From: Pseudobutyrivibrio sp. 49
GTDB taxonomy: Bacteria > Bacillota > Clostridia > Lachnospirales > Lachnospiraceae
Reading direction: 5' to 3'
Assembly (NCBI RefSeq): GCF_900100545.1
Contig: NZ_FNDP01000012.1
Location: 1 to 64,000 of the forward strand
Length of the DNA: 64,000 nt
The translations under genes and the position numbers were made by a program. The first letter of the stretch is position 1; each line of letters starts with the position of its first letter. Below are positions 62,331 through 64,000 of the stretch, piece by piece. The notes under the pieces were generated by a model. It made no database searches. It was given only the letters and a program-made list of their open reading frames with translations, and was not told the DNA's origin.

Positions 62331-63626
62331 ATGTCAAAAGCAGATTTTAATGAATACATGATTCAGGCCAAGTCATTACTTGGTGCTGAGAAGTATGAGG
62401 AGGCTTTAACTTATTTAGATAAAGCTGAGAAAGAAGAGAACATGGATGAAGAGCTTTACCTTACAAGAGGTATTGTTCTTGCCAACTTAAGCCGTTTTGA
62501 CGAAGCAAAAGCTGAATTTGAAAAGGTACTTAAGCTAAAGAAAGATAATGGTTTGGCATTGTTCCATATGGGCAATATCGAGATCCTTATAGGCAACAGA
62601 GCACAGGGTATTGAATACTTTAATAATGCAATTGCTTATGGTTTTGATGATGCACAGGTATATTACAGCCTTGGTCTTATGCATGAGGAAGATGGAAATG
62701 ATGAGCTTGCATTAAGAAATTATTCAAAAGCCATCTTAAAAGACCCAACAAGAGCTGATATAAGAATTAGAAAAGTTAGAACTCTTGTTAATAACAAGAT
62801 GGAAAAGGAAGCCTTGTTCGCATTGGATGAGCTGATTTTATCTAATCCAGATGCTTTTGAAGGTTATCATATGAAATATTTACTTTTGGTTGACCAGAAG
62901 AAATATGATGATGCTGCAAAGGTAATTGAAGAAGCAATGACTCTTTTCCCTAAGGATACAGAGTTTGCTTTGGATAAGGCTTCACTTATGGTTGCCAAGG
63001 GAGATCTTGACGCTGCTTTGGCTTACATTGATCAGATAAAAGAAGAGATGGAAACTACTCCAGAGATACTTCACGGTATGGAGATGCAGAAGTCTCGTAT
63101 CTATTCAGCTAAGGAAGATATGGGAAAGGTTGTTGAGCATCTTGAAAGTGCAAGACAAATCGCTTTAGAGAATAATGTTAATGATTTTGAGGAATCATAT
63201 CTTCTTATGAACTGCTACGTTAGCCAGAAAGCATATGAAAAGGCAATCGAAGCAGCCAAGCATTTAAAAGAAGCTGAAGGACAGGATTATTATTCTTTAG
63301 CAGCACATTATTATGAGCCTTACGCTCTCAAGCAGATGGGAAAAACAGAAGGTGTTGACCAGATGTTTAATGATGCAATTGACTATTACAGAAGCGTAAC
63401 ATTGGAGAATCCATCAAACGTTGACGCATATGCATTTAGAATAATGTGTTTAAGAGAGATTAATAAATTTGATAAGGCACTTGAGTTAACTGACTATCTT
63501 GTCACAGTAGCAGACCAGTTGCCAGAAACACATGCACTTCGCGCTGCAATCCTTAATGATTTAGGAAGAACAAAGGAAGCAGAAGAAGAGAACAACAAAT
63601 ACCTTAGTATACAGGCTAACTTATAA
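62331..63626 (+). CDS. TPR-repeat protein
   Basis: The 431-residue cytoplasmic protein is made of about ten tetratricopeptide repeats (for example ALTYLDKAEKEE, ALRNYSKAILKDPTRADI). It has no signal peptide. It lies between the effector pair and the next WXG100 genes and probably acts as a chaperone or adaptor for substrates. Confidence 0.8.
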   Translation: MSKADFNEYMIQAKSLLGAEKYEEALTYLDKAEKEENMDEELYLTRGIVLANLSRFDEAKAEFEKVLKLKKDNGLALFHMGNIEILIGNRAQGIEYFNNAIAYGFDDAQVYYSLGLMHEEDGNDELALRNYSKAILKDPTRADIRIRKVRTLVNNKMEKEALFALDELILSNPDAFEGYHMKYLLLVDQKKYDDAAKVIEEAMTLFPKDTEFALDKASLMVAKGDLDAALAYIDQIKEEMETTPEILHGMEMQKSRIYSAKEDMGKVVEHLESARQIALENNVNDFEESYLLMNCYVSQKAYEKAIEAAKHLKEAEGQDYYSLAAHYYEPYALKQMGKTEGVDQMFNDAIDYYRSVTLENPSNVDAYAFRIMCLREINKFDKALELTDYLVTVADQLPETHALRAAILNDLGRTKEAEEENNKYLSIQANL

Positions 63627-63643
63627 AAGTAGTGGAGGGCAAA

Positions 63644-63928
63644 ATGCTTTATATTGACAATGAAGCAATTCAAACTGCAAAAGACCAATATTACCAACAT
63701 GAACTAGATATGGATGAATTAAAAGTCGATTTAGAAACAGCTATTACTGAGCTGCGAAAGTCGTGGAAGTCTGATGCAGGCGATAAGTTTTTTGAGAAAT
63801 TTGACGATCAGTGGGTTAAGAATATGTCAGATTATATTGTAGTACTTCAACATATGCAGACTAATCTTAATACTGCAAAAACAAAATATCAGGATATTTA
63901 CGATGAAGCTGGTCGATTAAATTTATAA
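63644..63928 (+). CDS. WXG100-family protein (degenerate WxS turn)
   Basis: The 94-residue helical hairpin protein has RKSWKSDAGDKFFEKF, with Ser in place of the Gly of WxG. The start is ATG 63644 after GTGGAGGG. It precedes another WXG100 gene, so the two may form the usual heterodimer. Confidence 0.8.
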   Translation: MLYIDNEAIQTAKDQYYQHELDMDELKVDLETAITELRKSWKSDAGDKFFEKFDDQWVKNMSDYIVVLQHMQTNLNTAKTKYQDIYDEAGRLNL

Positions 63929-63961
63929 ATTATTATTTTTTATTTTTAGGAGGAACAAAAA

Positions 63962-64000
63962 ATGGGACAGATTAGAATCACACCAGAAGAATTAAGAGAG
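63962..64000 (+). CDS. WXG100-family protein, N-terminal part (cut by window edge)
   Basis: An ATG after TTTAGGAGGAAC begins MGQIRITPEELRE, the typical opening of EsxA-like WXG100 proteins. Only 13 codons are in the window. Confidence 0.7.
   Translation, partial: MGQIRITPEELRE

Noticed and set aside
1-64000. tRNA, rRNA, CRISPR array or prophage
   Set aside because: No clover-leaf genes, rRNA sequence, regularly spaced identical repeats or phage structural genes were recognised by eye.

Overview
The window looks like chromosome of an anaerobic, butyrate-forming Lachnospiraceae bacterium of the Butyrivibrio/Pseudobutyrivibrio/Roseburia type. The grounds are a complete thl-hbd-bcd-etfB-etfA operon, an oxygen-sensitive class III ribonucleotide reductase, low-GC DNA with AGGAGG ribosome binding sites, and a Firmicutes-style EssC/YukD type VII secretion locus. 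No rRNA, tRNA or CRISPR array was seen.

Layout. 1-430: edge of an IS30-type element. 430-1850: a 32-residue ORF, a Nudix hydrolase and two small minus-strand genes. 2047-7726: thyA-dfrA-ilvB-ilvN, a secreted coiled-coil/SleB hydrolase and deoD. 7969-23865: a surface-polysaccharide cluster with an LCP ligase, five glycosyltransferases, an ABC exporter with two different permeases, a ferredoxin-FrhB/pyruvyltransferase fusion, UDP-galactopyranose mutase, and two related COG5610-like proteins of which only one keeps a HAD domain. 24101: an anchored GH43-like propeller protein. 25523-30719: the butyrate operon, preceded by a 420-base region with a good promoter and three Rex-like palindromes. 30931-39264: MATE transporter, GH2 glycosidase, split ThrE-type exporter, Mrp ATPase, cyclophilin, a membrane protein and a CNNM/CorC protein. 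A cluster of DnaA boxes lies in the thrE/mrp divergent gap. 39442-43084: TPR lipoprotein and nrdD with NrdR-like boxes.

43335-64000 (running off the end) is the most unusual part: a type VII secretion locus built around phosphothreonine signalling. A large Ig-like surface protein is followed by a nearly gapless run of genes: a membrane-anchored trypsin-fold pseudoprotease with a cytoplasmic FHA domain, a PP2C phosphatase, a membrane Ser/Thr kinase, a membrane protein whose tail carries seven (D/E)xTTxL motifs at about 8-residue period, a DUF6382-like/FHA protein, a MinD/CpaE-like ATPase, a YukD-like ubiquitin fold, an EssC ATPase with two N-terminal FHA domains, a WXG100 protein, a DUF5082-like coiled coil, an LXG-like candidate effector, a candidate immunity membrane protein, a TPR protein and two more WXG100 genes. 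No recognisable EssA, EssB or EsaA is present in the window. The inferred model is that the kinase phosphorylates the TTxL array, which then gathers the FHA proteins and EssC at the membrane, and the phosphatase resets it.
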